From: Guyanagaster necrorhizus
Lineage: Eukaryota; Basidiomycota; Agaricomycetes; Agaricales; Physalacriaceae
DNA: 64,000 bases
Direction of reading: 5' to 3'
Assembly (NCBI RefSeq): GCF_019112545.1
Contig: NW_025064882.1
Span: forward strand, 944,928 to 1,008,927
Below are positions 1 through 12,616 of the stretch, one piece after another. The position numbers were made by a program, and so were the translations under genes. Every line of letters begins with the position of its first letter. Within the stretch, counting starts at the first letter, position 1. The notes beneath the pieces were generated by a model that searched no databases, was not told the origin of the DNA, and saw nothing but the letters and a program-made list of their open reading frames with translations.

Positions 1-595
1 TTTTTTGGGTGCACTTTGTGTTTGCACAATACTTATCTGCAGCTGGATCTCAAGAATAGACTGGGAGTGGATGTGATACCTTTAAAGGATAATAAAGACC
101 CAAGGTCCTAGCTAGTTCTCTCCCCTCAATGTGTCATGGCATGCTACAATCTTTCTGCTGGCTGCTGTCCCCCCTCCTCCCCAGAGCCATGAAGACCATC
201 ACCTTGTTCCTATGAATGAAACCCCCCATCTTGCACATCCCTTCAGTGAGATAGTGCCTTTGTGACTTCTTATGGTCAACAGAGTCCTCTCCCAACAGCT
301 ATGCCTCAGTGCTTATATGAGCCTCCCAGTTCTTCTTCTTCTGGATGCCTTGCTTTGTCCTCCTCTCCTCAGAATCCAAAAACTCCTGTGCAGTCAACAG
401 CCACCAGTGTGATATGTTTCGACCAGTACCTCTACTATTCATTAACATCATGCCATCGCCACAGACAAAATTGTTTAGTCTTGTATGTGTCATTTTGGGC
501 CTAGATGAAAGACTGATGCTGCTCAATTATCCACAGAAAGAAGAAGTCCAAGTCCAGATTGAAGGCTGCAAATGGGTCATTGGTATAATCATTAG
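1..595. repeat. CpG-depleted block, probable decayed repeat
   Basis: About 595 bases at the left edge contain only two CpG dinucleotides (near 420 and 457), while TpG and CpA are abundant. CpG reappears at normal density from about 596, with three in 661-720 alone. No intact gene is visible: reading frames are short and match nothing I recognise on either strand. CpG loss with TpG/CpA gain is the known footprint of cytosine methylation followed by deamination, which in mushrooms mostly hits transposons. I infer a remnant of a methylated repeat that probably continues to the left of the window. The element family cannot be named, and no terminal repeat is visible inside the window. Confidence 0.4.
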
Positions 596-1711
596 CGTAT
601 TATCTGTTTTCGATAAAGTAAGTCACAGTGATTTGGACTGGATGTAAAGTTGATGATTGCGCAACAGCTGGGTTATGGCTATAGAGTCAAATACAACGGT
701 ACGAACGGTCAGTGGAAAGAAGGCGCATTTCCGGTTAACCATATCCCATGCATTAATAAGTTAGTCTCTTGCATCAAATTTCGTTTTTGTCCTACCATTT
801 TTCCTCCTATGTTGATTCTGTCAAAAAGTACGATACAAGTCTAATGAATTAAACGCACGTCTTTCAAGGTAGTGTACGGTATGACTCGGCAGTATGAGTC
901 CTCCATCTGTGATTTATTACATTGCCCTGACATTTGGGATCAACTCAGCTAGCGTCTTCGAAGTATTAGTATCTCCGTATATGCAGCGGATGTACTTCTG
1001 TAAAGATTGTTTCGGAAAGCGTGCCGGCGGCGTCCCGTCGCCAATGCATATATAGCATCAAAGATGAAACAAGAGCAACCGATCGCAAGTATCTGAGGCG
1101 TCTTGCAAACATGTCTTAAAAGTAGGATCGTTTATTGAATGGCATTAAGATAGAAAGATGGAATCGGAGTCGCATTGGACATGAGCAGAATAACTGAAAT
1201 AGATTCTGCACATGAGGCGACTGGCTCACAGATACGAGTTCGGCGAGTATATAATAAAAGGCGAATTCGCCAGGCTACTACTAGCTCAGAGAGCGATATC
1301 TTCCTTCCTGCACTGGCAGACAGGAATAAGTATTCATCGTAACATCTTAAACCAGTACATGATGCATGATGAGGAAGCAACTACTCAGAAACAAGACTGC
1401 CGCGAGTCGTTGACGGCGGTATCATCGAAATAAGCGCTGGAAGACAATAATGTACCGATTGCCGGCATTTTGCGATTGCGATGTTGACAGGTGTGTGGCT
1501 GTGCTTGCGGCGAGGACACTCATATTCATCGTTCTCCATTGTCTTGATACCCAAACCCCTCGTTTCTCCTCATTTTTTTGAAGTACTTTTGCTGTTGCAG
1601 GTTCACAGGCACTGGCGCTGCTTTTGTCATCCCGATTACTCCAATCGCATCACGCAAACAGCACTTGTTCAGCTTCCAATATTCTTATTCATTTTTTCTT
1701 AAACGACCATC
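596..1711. other. Unassigned intergenic DNA upstream of RasGAP
   Basis: There are no convincing coding exons on either strand and no RNA gene. The last 250 bases are pyrimidine-rich, with several runs of T and C, as is common in fungal core promoters and 5' leaders. They probably hold the promoter and leader of the RasGAP gene that starts at 1712. Confidence 0.4.
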
Positions 1712-4510
1712 ATGTCCTATCCTGACCAACCCGGATCACCTGGTAGCATGTCTGGGAGGCGGCATACCAATCGAAACACCAATCGCTACAGCGTAACAGC
1801 GCTCTTTAGCATGGCTGCTGAGCAGGATGTTGAAGTCGAGGATGAATTGGCCAGAGGTGCGTAGTCTAAGGTCCACCTCATTTCCAGCTATAAAATGTCA
1901 CTTACAACTGTTTGAACAGCTCAGAAGCGTCTTCGCGACTTGAAAGGCAAAATTTCTGCGCAGTCCAAGAAGAACTTTGTCCTCGAGCGTGACGTGCGAT
2001 ATCTTGACTCTCGGATCGCCTTATTGATACAGAATCGGATGGCTTTGGATGAGGTGTGTACCATCTGTTCTCACAATGCCCTTGCTGCTTCAATGAGAAT
2101 TTTATCCAGCAACGTGAAGTCGAGAGAACCTTAGAAGAAGTGGATCCCACCGAAGGACACTACCCAGACGACCGAAGGCTACAGCAATATTCCAACCTTT
2201 TTTTCCTCCTTCAGTCAGAGCCTCGACACATCGCCGCTCTCTGTCGTCTTGTCAGTCTGTCTGAGATTGATACCCTCCTTCAAACGGTCATGTTTACGCT
2301 GTACGGCAACCAATATGAAAGCAGAGAAGAGCATCTCCTGTTAACGATGTTCCAATCGGTTCTCTCTGCGCAGTTCGAGACTGCCACAGAGTTTGGCTCT
2401 CTCCTTCGCGCCAATACCCCTGTCTCTCGAATGATGACTACTTATACCCGGCGGGGTCCAGGACAGAGCTATCTCAAGAGCGTTCTCGCGGAACGTATCA
2501 ATAGCTTGATTGAGCATAAAGATCTCAATCTGGAAATCAATCCTGTCAAGGTCATTTCCGTTCTCTCTTCTCTGGACATCGCTGACATTTGTTTGACTGT
2601 GTGCAGGTTTACGAACAAATGATCAACCAAATCGAAGAAGAGACTGGGTCCCTTCCGCCAAATCTTCCCCGCGGCGTGGCCCCGGAAGTTGCTGCCGAAA
2701 ATCTTGATGTTCAAGCGATCATTGCACCGCGCTTAACAATGCTCATGGAGATTGCCAACAGTTTTCTTTTAACCATTATCGAGAGCCTAGAGAGTGTTCC
2801 TTACGGTATTCGCTGGATCTGTAAACAGATCCGAAGTCTAACACGGGTGAGTGAACTTATTCCCTACAATATCACAGCTAAGTCTGCTGTGCAATTAGCG
2901 AAAATATCCTGAGGCAACTGATTACGCTATCTGCTCCTTAATCGGCGGATTTTTCTTCCTTCGATTCATCAATCCTGCAATCGTAACGCCGCAAGCATAT
3001 ATGCTTGTTGAAGGAGTTCCGGCGAAGCATCCAAGGCGGACATTGACGTTGGTTAGTTCGACTGGAATGCTTTTTGCTGTTGCTCCTTAATATCTGTTTA
3101 GATTGCAAAGATGCTGCAAAATCTGGCAAACAAGCCGTCGTATGCCAAGGAAGTCTACATGATGACTCTTAATCCTTTCGTCGAAAACAACAAAGCCCGT
3201 ATCAACCAGTTTTTGAACAATCTTTGTGAAGTAGGCGACTTCTTTGATACACTTGAGGTATACGTGGCTCTTGCGGCTAATTTTAAGCATCTGACTCACC
3301 GTTTTTGCAGATGGATCAATACATGGCGCTGTCCAAGAAAGATTTGATGATTCACATCACTATGAACGAACTGTACAATACGCATTCTCTTATCCTGCAA
3401 CATGTCGAAACACTGGTACGGCGCATTTCTTGATACTGCAGGAAGCCATTAACCGTCTATCAGTCGCCTAACGATAAGCACCACCTCCGCATCTTGACTG
3501 ACGAACTTGGTCCCGCGCCGCCCCAGGTTCCCCGCAAAGAGAATCGAACCATCGAACTTAATCTATATAGCCGTTGGGAGACGCCCGTTCAAGATATTCA
3601 AAGCGCGTTGATGGATACGGTGTCGTCAAGTGACATGCTATACATGGAAACGAAATCGATCTTTGTCCAACTCATTCGATCGATACCTCACGCTGTTGAG
3701 AAACAACCATACAATCTAGCTGCTATTGCGGAACGTGCTGCGACGACCAAAGATGCCACTCTCGTACGGAAAGGCATCAAAGTCAAGGAGATGCTGCGGG
3801 AGTTGGAAGAACAGAAAATCGTTGAACAGGCCGATGGTTACAAACTCATGCAGGATGAAGTTGCGGCCGAACTCGTTCATCTAGGCAATTTGCGAGAGAA
3901 AGTCCTCTTGGAGACGAAGTCATTGGAGGCTGTCTACAAGACGATTTGCGACCACAACAATTACATGCGCTCACAGCTAGAGCAGTATAAAGCTTATCTT
4001 CAGAACGTACGGTTGACTGCGTCAAAAGACAAGGGCAGCAGTACTGGAGTAGGCGTCCTCACCGTCGGAGGCAAGGAGAAGAAACCGGCTAAGGCTGTTG
4101 TTTTGGGGCCGTATAGATTCACTCATGCGCAACTCGAGAAAGAGGGTATCATAGTTGAGAGCAATGTACCCGATAATCGGTCAGTGGCCATCAAATCTGT
4201 CTTTTACGTTTCGCTTACGTCGGCTTTCACTGGTTAGACGACCCAATATCTATTTCAATATAACATCACCTACACCAGGGACATTTATTATCGCTCTCCA
4301 CTACAAGGGTAGAGAGAGAGCAATCCTCGAGATGGACCTTAAGATTGATGATCTACTTGAGAAGGTTTGCACACATCTTCAATGGTAGTTCTAGACAATG
4401 ACATTCTTCCACAGCAAAAGGATAATAAGCACCTTCTGGATTTGGAGTATGTTCAATTGAATGTCCCTAAAGTGCTTGGCCTTCTGAAGAAGGTATTTGC
4501 CAAGCGATGA
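1712..4510 (+). CDS. Ras GTPase-activating protein, Gap1/Sar1 type
   Basis: This gene probably switches off Ras by stimulating GTP hydrolysis at the plasma membrane. The ATG at 1712 opens a frame that splices (donor about 1857, acceptor about 1919) into a short coiled coil. A RasGAP domain follows at 2120-3420. It contains [15 protein letters not shown], whose Arg sits where the arginine finger of active RasGAPs lies, and [17 protein letters not shown], the family signature. A C-terminal region (3494-4510) matches the RasGAP_C domain and ends in [17 protein letters not shown]. At least seven introns are needed. Size is roughly 800 residues, close to fission yeast Gap1. No calponin-homology domain or IQ motifs were seen, so it is not a full IQGAP. 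IQGAPs also usually lack the arginine finger. Splice sites are by eye; the family call is firm. Confidence 0.9.
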
Positions 4511-4906
4511 CTGTTATACGCTTTTTATTCTATCCTTAAACTTTCGTTCTTGTTCATATTTTTACTGTGGTTCTCATATGCTCTTCTTATATATCTTGTT
4601 TTCTTTTTTGGCGGGATATCGTTGACCATCTTTTCCCGTCAGATGTACTAGTCTCCCTGTACTACAGGTACTAAAACTTCTTGTCGATTACTCTGTAACA
4701 TCAAAAACTTAGGAATTGTATATTCTATGCGCTGATCGGCTATTTTGCCGCACGGTTTCCGCCGCCCTGACAGTTTCATCAGGACTGCGGACTTATTTGA
4801 GTATGGCAGTGTTTTCCCACCTGCATCTCCCCTTTGTTTTATACCTAAATTACTTCCGGAACTTTGCTTTTCATTTCGGATGTATACCAAGTCTTGGTAG
4901 TCCATA
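4511..4906. other. Intergenic: RasGAP 3' end and protease promoter
   Basis: T-rich sequence of about 400 bases. No credible gene is seen. It should contain the 3' end of the RasGAP transcript and the promoter of the aspartic protease. Confidence 0.4.
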
Positions 4907-7210
4907 ATGTGGTCTGCCTTCACGACCCGTGTCTGGGTCTTTGTTTTCACTCAAGCGGTCACTGTTGCTGCTCGGTATGCGGCCAGATCTGAACCATTCA
5001 TCCTTCCTCTTCAATCGTATGCTCGTCGAGACGACAATGTCAATGGCGCACATGCTGGCATCACCGCCGTCGGCATGGCCAGTACTACTCAGTATGTCAA
5101 TTGGTTATGTGTCATGAATCTCGCTCAACAGAACAGAGCATATTTTGCCCTCCTCAACGTTGGTGCGACGACCTTTCGGGTAGCACTAGATACCGCATCC
5201 GCAGATTTATGGCTAGTATCTACTCAATGCACCACGGACGTCTGCAAAGCTGTTCCACGCTACCCCTTGCAATACGAGAGTGGTACTTTCGTTTCGGTCA
5301 ACAACAACTCAACAACATTCAGTGTCAGTTATTCAGATGGAACTGGTACGTTACGCTTTGTTGCACTATAGCTCTACCTTCACCTCTGTGTAGGCGCTGA
5401 AGGCTTCGTCGCGAAAGAAACCGTTCAGCTAGCCAATCTGACGGTCTCGAATCAAGTCTTTGGTTGGTTCAGTTTCTTTTGAAACGTCAGATATACTTAG
5501 GTCACGAATGACTTTGATAGGCCTGATGACTTCGTCGAATGTAACACTTTCCGACGATATCAGTGGCATATTCGGACTTGGTTTTCCTCGACTCTCTAGT
5601 GTTTCTAGCACCGTTACGAATTGTATGTCTTTTTAATCTATATACCAGTGTCTAAATGACCATATCATTTAGCTACGCCTTTTTTCGTCCAGCTGGCGCA
5701 GCAAGGCGTCTTGAATTATCCCGTGTTCGGCTTGAGTCTCACTCGCAATGACACAGGCTCGCTTTCTATAGGCACGATACTCCGCCATCTTATCAACAAT
5801 TTTTTTATAACCGCTTCTTAGGCGCTATTGATTCATCTGTCGTCACCAACGTTACCGATGTCGGCTGGCATAAGGTCGTAGAATTCGCACCTATTGGCAC
5901 GACGAGCAATGTATCCAGTTACCTGCAATGGGCCATCCCTCTGGATAGTTTCGCGGTATGAGTGGACTTTTCATGTATTCTTAAACCCTCAACAAGTCGT
6001 CAGGTCAACGGATCGTCTTTGGTGCCCTCGCCGACATACCCAAACATAACGAATAACGCGTCTCTGGCAATGTTTGATGTGTAAGCCTTACTTACCTCTG
6101 CTATAGTCAGACAACTCAATCACCGCAGTGGAAACAATGGTATTTATGGACCTTATCCAGATGTAAGCCCGAACTAGTTCCGATATGTCAAGTCCTCAAT
6201 CGTATGACAGGTATCGCGTCTATTTGCTGCGATTAGTGGTTCGCGACTGGTTGACACCAATCGTGAGTTTCATGAACACCTGGTCATAGCTATCAACATG
6301 AAACTTTCGCGTTTCAGTAGGATTATGGGCTATACCCTGTGATACGCTGGTTCCTATATCCTTTACTTTTGGGTACGCCGTTTATTTTTTCTGTACTGGT
6401 CTTCATGTCTGACAGAATTGTTCAGGGAACAGACTCTTACCCTTCAGCCTACTGATTATCTTATCGGGCCCGCTTCTGATAATCCGGATCTCTGTTTGTC
6501 TTGGCCGGGCGCCACGTCGCCTAGCCCGGATGGCATTGATTGGCAGATGGGTAGGTATTTTTTTCCGTCGCTAACGCTCACTGTAACTATTTATCCCTTT
6601 ACAGGGGTACCTTTCCTGAGAACCGTTTACGCCGCCTTCAGGTAAAGTGCATTGTTATAGCTGTTGATGAGAATACGTCTTATCACTGTTTAGCTACGGG
6701 ATCAATACCAAGGAGCCGCCCATGATAGGATTCTATCCACTTAAAAACGCCACTAATACCACGGAGTCCGCAGCGTTGATCTCGTCATTCCTTTCTTCTG
6801 CATCGGCCACAGTGGCTACAACATTACCGAACTCTCTCCTATCAACGCCCACCTACACGACACCACCTTATACCTTCAACTCGTCATTCAGTGCACCCAC
6901 AGGCGGAATTGTTTCTACCGAGCTCGCCAACAGCACATACAGCCCCATATTCGCGGAATATGCCACCAATATATCAGCAATGCCTACAATAGCTCCAACA
7001 AATGCATTGGAAACATATATTATAACCGACACCTCTGGTGTCGTTACTACTATTACTTCCACAGCGTCGATAGCTTCTGTTACGCTTGGTATTCCACCCG
7101 GCTGGATTTCTGGCGTGGCCCCACTCCATACTCCATTACTGAGGACACGCTTGCTTTGTTTCTTGTTGCCTGTAGCTTTATTATACATATCGGACCATCT
7201 ATTCTTATAG
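4907..7210 (+). CDS. Pepsin-like aspartic protease (A1), secreted, with C-terminal hydrophobic anchor
   Basis: The ATG at 4907 begins a hydrophobic leader (MWSAFTTRVWVFVFTQAVTV) that fits a signal peptide. The first active-site region reads FRVALDTASADLWLVST, with DTAS in place of the usual DTGS. The second, split by an intron near 6080, reads AMFDVGNNGIYGPYPDVSRL, so the Asp is kept but followed by Val. A later exon carries FREQTLTLQPTDYLIGPAS and INTKEPPMIGFYPL, typical of A1 C-terminal lobes. After the protease fold comes a Ser/Thr-rich, N-glycosylatable stretch, then LLCFLLPVALLYISDHLFL just before the stop at 7208. This suggests a GPI or membrane anchor, like yapsin-type proteases. At least a dozen short introns are needed; the one at about 5092-5136 is about 45 bases. 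Activity with these motif changes is unproven. Confidence 0.82.
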
Positions 7211-7514
7211 GCTTTGTAATTTATAAATCGCATCCTCACCTTCCTGAAAACAGGATCGAAGTTATCGACATTGGCTCAGCCCGGGATTTGCCGACATATC
7301 TACAAGAACTAAAACATCTCACTTCCGTTAGATCTGTAGCAATCTTAGTTATTATTTAGCCTAGCAAGACGGTTATTATTATTTACTTATCATTAAAGAC
7401 GAATGCTAGTGTCACGTGTAATTAAACACGTCGCCGCGTTCCTGTTCCTCCCGACGCGTTGCTTGTGTTACTGGTCACGCAGTTACGTCACGGCAGATGC
7501 TTTTCCGTTCTTTC
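7211..7514. other. Intergenic, RecQ promoter
   Basis: About 300 bases without a gene. A CACGTG palindrome lies at 7413-7418, roughly 100 bases before the RecQ start. Nothing else stands out. Confidence 0.35.
7413..7418. promoter_or_regulatory. CACGTG E-box-like site upstream of RecQ
   Basis: Palindromic CACGTG lies 97 bases before the RecQ start codon. Fungal bHLH factors such as Cbf1 bind this core. It is one of several such sites near start codons in this window. Function is inferred. Confidence 0.3.
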
Positions 7515-10500
7515 ATGTCTGGTCCAAAGAACAACCTCCAAGATGTTCTTCGGAAACGCTCCAGCAATTCTTCAACGCTGGGTTCTAATGCTTTACCTTC
7601 AAGACCTAAGTCGTCCACCAGTGTACGTCGCGCGGCTCTGGTTTAACCCTAGCATTGACGTTACTTCAACTCGACATAGAGTTCGAAATTCAAGCCTGCC
7701 ACAGGATCATCCTCATATTCGGTGTCAAGTACAGGTGTGTTCCGCTTGCTCCTCAGTCCCTTTTCTCAGTTTTTTTGTAGTACACAGAGTGCCTTCCCTA
7801 CCATCTTTCTCTACACCGGGATTTGGGAAATCAAAGATTGGCCCTCTGAACCACGTTCAGGTGGAACGACAAACGGATATCCCAGAGGTCACTTACGTAA
7901 TTCAGGATGTTTCCTCTCCAGGCATTAAGCGCGCTGCGATCACAGAAACACACTCTATGAAGCGGTCTAAAATTGTAGAGTCCAACAAGGAGAATGTGGC
8001 ACATTCAAGCGTCAATCCCATTCTGGAACCGGATGGGGTCAAATCCAACATAAAGCGCGTACCACGCTCTCTGCCCTCCGCACCAGATAACAATGAGGAT
8101 GCGCCCTGGCTGGATATGGACTTGGATGGGGATTTCGACCCGAATCCCTTTTCTCGAGTAGAAAAGGATTTTAGAACGTTATTAGAACCATTCAAATCAT
8201 CGTCATCTTCCCATTCTGAAAATGCATCTGTACGAATATTTGCGCCTTTCTGTACCTAAAATTCTGACGTAATATTGGCAGAAATCACTCCCAGCTCTGG
8301 CAAAGATGTTGATCTATAACGAGGCGATGCACAAAGAAAACGCGATAGCGATAGATGATTATTACCATCGCGTTCACGATGAAAGTGTCGACATAATCAC
8401 TTTGGAAGCCATTCGGTAGGTTTCCTATGTCAATATCTCTGTTCATCTATGTTCTTCCAAGTTTCTGATATCCCGCTTAGTGACCTCTTGTCCAGGCGTA
8501 TAGAAAGTATCCGGGAACTCGTTGCCACTGTCAAGACTAGTAAAGACGTTGGAGACGACTCTGAGGCCTCCATATCCTCTCCTTATTTCCAAAGCAGCCG
8601 TGCTGTAGCAAGTTCGGAAATGAGCTTGCCGCCCGATTCATCTTACGACTCATCGAGAATATCTAGCCGCTCTGCGGCAGCCCCATCAGACTCTTCTCTA
8701 GTAATTGACGATAACGACGACGCATTATGGGACGACTTCGAGGATTTGCCCGAATCCGGCGAAGCGGATGATTCCCTCATCCCCGATCCAGCTACCGAGA
8801 CCGGTGACCCGGCCTTAGAGGTATTGAAGCAAAGCCCGTATCATAAAGAGGTTACGCACAAACTTAAGAGCGTATATGGCCTCCAGGGTTTCCGACAGAA
8901 TCAGCTAGCAGCAGTAATCGCTGCTATGGAAGGCAGGGACGTCTTTGTACTCATGCCAACTGGTGGAGGAAAAAGCTTATGCTATCAACTACCTGCTGTC
9001 TGTTCAGGTGGCCGAACTAAAGGTGTCACCTTCGTTGTGTCACCTCTCAGGTCTCTCATGCAGAATCAAGTTGACGCTTTGAAAGAGAAGGGTGTCGACG
9101 TGTTGCGGTGGAGCCCCGGGTCCAGTGATACCAAGGATATTTTTCAGCGCCTTAGAGGGGCGGTGAAGCCAAACCTCGTGTATATAACACCAGAGAAGCT
9201 GAAGGAAAGTGGCTCCGTACAAACTATCTTATCGGACCTATACGACCGTGGACAGCTTGCACGGTTTGTGATCGATGAAGCTCATTGCATCACAACGTGG
9301 GGTAAAGACTTCCGAGCAGCGGTGAGTGTATGAACATATCATATTAATGGTATTGAATGTAAGTTATCCGTCTCAGTATGAATCATTGGGCTCACTCCGT
9401 CGCAACTACCCAAACGTTCCCATAATGGCTTTGACGGCCACTGCCAATCAGAAGATGATCGACGATATCTTAGCCAAATTACAGCTCAAAGACACAGCTC
9501 TGTTCTCTCAATCCTTCAATCGTACAAACCTCAACTACGTAATTACACCCAAGAAGAAGAACATGATCAACGAAATCTACAGATATGTACAGGAGAATCA
9601 TCGTGGTCAAACCGGCATAATCTATTGTCTTTCCAGAGATAAGTGCGAAAAGATTGCTAGGGAGCTTCAGAAGAAAGGGCTAAGTGCACAACACTATCAT
9701 GCGAAGATGGACGAGTCAGATAAGGAAAGAATACAAGTTGGGTGGCAAACGGGTCGATGCCACATCATTGTTGCAACGGTAAGTGGTGGGTCTGTTCTGA
9801 CCCCTCCTGTCGCTAAAACACGGCTTATAGATCGCCTTTGGAATGGGCATCGATAAACCCGACGGCAAGCACAGTCATTGAAATGTTTTTCTGAGTTTGA
9901 CAAGCTTTTGCAGTCCGGTTCGTCATCCATCATGATATGCCTACGAGTCTCGACGGGTTAATCTCTTGCTCTCAAATTCTGTACTTCTGATTGACCAACT
10001 CATCAGATACTATCAACAAACTGGACGTGCAGGTCGCGATGGTTTGCCTGCAGATTGTATACTGTGTACGTTACATGCCTTTTCTCCGAAATGTGCTCAT
10101 ATATAGGCAGATTATTCGTATGGCGACTTCCACAACGCAAAGACGATGATCACCAAGAACTGCGAAGAACGAGGCTCTACCCGTGAGCAAATAGAAAATG
10201 CCATCCAGGAAGTGAGAGAGGTCATGCAATATTGCGAAAACGATTCTGAATGTCGGCGCGTCCATCTTCTTCAATTTTTCGGGGAGAAATTTGACGTTAA
10301 AAACTGTCGGCGTCGATGCAATAACTGCGCCAACCGGGAGGCCATGGAATCATACAACATGACGAAAGAGGCTCACGATGCAATCGAGCTTGTCAGGTCT
10401 CTTGAAAACGACAGCGTAACCTTGGATCAGTGTCGCTCGATCTTCAGAGGCTCGGAACGTGCCAATCTCCAGAGATTCGACCATTCACTGCGTGGTGCTG

Positions 10501-10793
10501 GTAGTCATTTGAGTCAGGAACTCGTTGAACATCTCTTTGCAAAGCTGATCTTCCTGGACGTGTTCACGGAGGTGTCTCTGCCAAACGCAGGCGGATGGCA
10601 CATTCAGTATCTACGGGTTAGTTTCCTTTGCGGTCATTAAAACTATATTAACCTCTTTTATTAGATGGGGCAAGGCGTCAATGCATTTTTACGATTAGAG
10701 TCCTATAGCATCAACTTCAGACCAAAAGTCATGAAGAAAGTGAGCAACAAACTTGTTCGCAAAGGGACGGGGAGATCAAGATCCAGAACATGA
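7515..10793 (+). CDS. RecQ-family DNA helicase (Sgs1/Rqh1/BLM-like)
   Basis: This is a 3'-5' DNA helicase for recombination and replication-fork repair in the nucleus. The ATG at 7515 gives MSGPKNNLQDVLRKRSS, followed by a long acidic, Ser-rich N-terminal region. The helicase core starts near 8820. It has motif I VLMPTGGGKSLCYQLPA (8951-9001), motif II VIDEAHCITTWGKDFR (9271-9315), motif III MALTATAN, motif V AFGMGIDKPD and motif VI QQTGRAGRDG (about 10020-10040). An RQC zinc-binding part follows, with Cys in CENDSECRR and in NCRRRCNNC (10230-10330), then a winged helix. The protein stops at 10791 soon after the winged helix, and I see no HRDC domain, which Sgs1 and Rqh1 have. One intron (9865-9913) appears to use a GC donor. 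Size is about 950 residues. The N-terminal exon structure is uncertain. Confidence 0.9.
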
Positions 10794-10994
10794 CTGACTA
10801 ATGTTTGCTGTTATTCTTATTACCTGTGTATGATTGCATATATCTGGTGCAATTTGTGATTTCATTGCAATTCTGGGAGTGGCTCATCGGCCCAAAGTCT
10901 ACAGTAGCATGCAACAGGCTCGTGGTTATACAAACGACATCTTTCGACTTCTATCCTCCTGTAGTTTCTTAATGATATCGACTATGTGCCTACG

Positions 10995-12552
10995 CTATAA
11001 TGCGGGTGTGCCTGCGGGTTGGCCGTTTGCCGTCGGCTCGCTCGTAGGCACTTGCTCCACAGGCTGGGCGTTCTTTCCCTTACCAGGAGGCGGTGGATGG
11101 TACACTTTTTCCTGTAGGAGTTCTGTATTTCATAGTTACATTTGTTTCGATGAGGCACACCTTTTTCTTCTTTTTCTCTGGCTTGGCATTGGGATCGGGA
11201 TAAGCCAGCTTCTCGATCTTCTGCCACTCGTCATTCTCCTGGAAACTCTTCCGGATGGGATTCAGGAGCTCATTGATTGCAGCTGCGACGGAGGACTTCA
11301 AGTCCTTGGGATGAAGGGCCTTAGACGCAAAGTCAGCCTTCATGTCTATGTAACTGGCGTAGTGAGTTGGTCCGCCGAATTTAGCGTCACGGTCGATTGT
11401 GAATAACGTGCCCTCGGGAGCATCAGGTGTTGTGAACAATGGTGAGGTTTCTGATGTGCCTTCCGCACCTTCTTTTAGCCTGTCTCGTCGCAGTTCGCTG
11501 ATAGGAAACAGGACTGCCTCTGTGAATGCTAAAACGCCATTATCCTCAACGTTCCCTTCCTCACAAAATGCCGCTTTGATCTTTTTCCGGACAAGCTCAG
11601 GAGAGTCGAGGAAATCGATCTTCGAGTTGGGATCTGATGAGGACATTTTGCCTCCAGCAAGACCGGGAACCATAGCATTCATGAGGTGTGCACGCTTCGC
11701 GTAACCTAGTCTGGGTAGGTAAAGCTCCGCAAAGGTGAAGATTTTCCGCTAAGTGGATCAGCCTAAGTCGGGGATGGATACAAACGGTGCACCCATACTT
11801 ACCTGATCGATACCACCGAATTGGAAGTCAACTCCCAAGTACTGCTCATCGAGAGCCTGGAGGCCGGGGTATAAAAGACCACTAAGCAGAGGGCTCTCTA
11901 CCTGTTTCACAACCTCGGCACCGGCCTTTTTTGCGTCATGTTCGGTGACTGTAGCACAAAGCTTGTAATTGTCAAGATTGTACTCCTTTGTTAATTGGTA
12001 CGACGACCCTTCGACGAATCGCAATTTCGATACGGGTATGCCCAAAGACTTGAATACAGCAAGGAGAATGAATTGATAGTATTTTGTCCGATAGGCGACG
12101 AGTTCTAGAGGTGCCTTGAGATTGTCGAGGAAAGCGTGTACATCTGAATGACAATCAGCCCAAAATACGGGTTGATGAAACATATGCCATACCAGCCAGG
12201 AGAATGGTGACCTTGAAATCAAACATGAGAGATCTATTAAAGATCGAACGCGGGGGAACATACCTCGACGTCTGCTCTCAAGAAATCAGATATCTTGGTC
12301 AAGGGCACGAAATATCCCAGATGAGCTGATGAAAGGTGAATCACTTATTCGATTACCGGAGGCCACAACACTCACGTCGTCCTGTGGGCGCGGTCCCTAG
12401 TCTCATCAGAAATGGTAGAAGCCGGAAGGACATCGCTGCTCACCCCAGTAGCATTTAGGTGAACGTCCATCCGCAAGAATTGATTTAATGAGGTCGCCGC
12501 CAAGAACCTCCTGAAGACGCCTGGTAATGAGTTCGTACTTTTCGTCCGCCAT
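10995..12552 (-). CDS. TYS1: Tyrosyl-tRNA synthetase, cytoplasmic
   Basis: It charges tRNA-Tyr with tyrosine using ATP in the cytosol. The start at 12552 gives [19 protein letters not shown]. The class I HIGH-like motif reads TAPTGRPHLGYFVP after two splices (about 12340-12450). The KMSKS-like motif is [15 protein letters not shown] (about 11625-11660). The middle exon carries [18 protein letters not shown] and the tyrosine-site region FQFGGIDQ, which are typical of eukaryotic and archaeal TyrRS. The Lys-rich stretch KPEKKKKK is spliced to [17 protein letters not shown], and the stop (10995-10997) leaves a low-complexity tail. There is no mitochondrial presequence, so this is the cytosolic enzyme, about 410 residues. 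The gene sits head-to-head with the ER DnaJ gene across 149 bases. Confidence 0.93.
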
Positions 12553-12616
12553 GTGAGTCACAAAAAGAAATAGCAAATTACAATCATTTTGATCAAGAAA
12601 ATAATTTTGTGGATCT

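Noticed and set aside
1132..1796. Several 70-80 codon frames upstream of RasGAP
   Set aside because: They overlap on both strands, carry no motif and splice to nothing; probably chance.
1712..4510. Full IQGAP (Rng2-like) call for the first gene
   Set aside because: The RasGAP_C tail is shared with IQGAPs, but no calponin-homology or IQ motifs are visible, and the arginine-finger position holds Arg.
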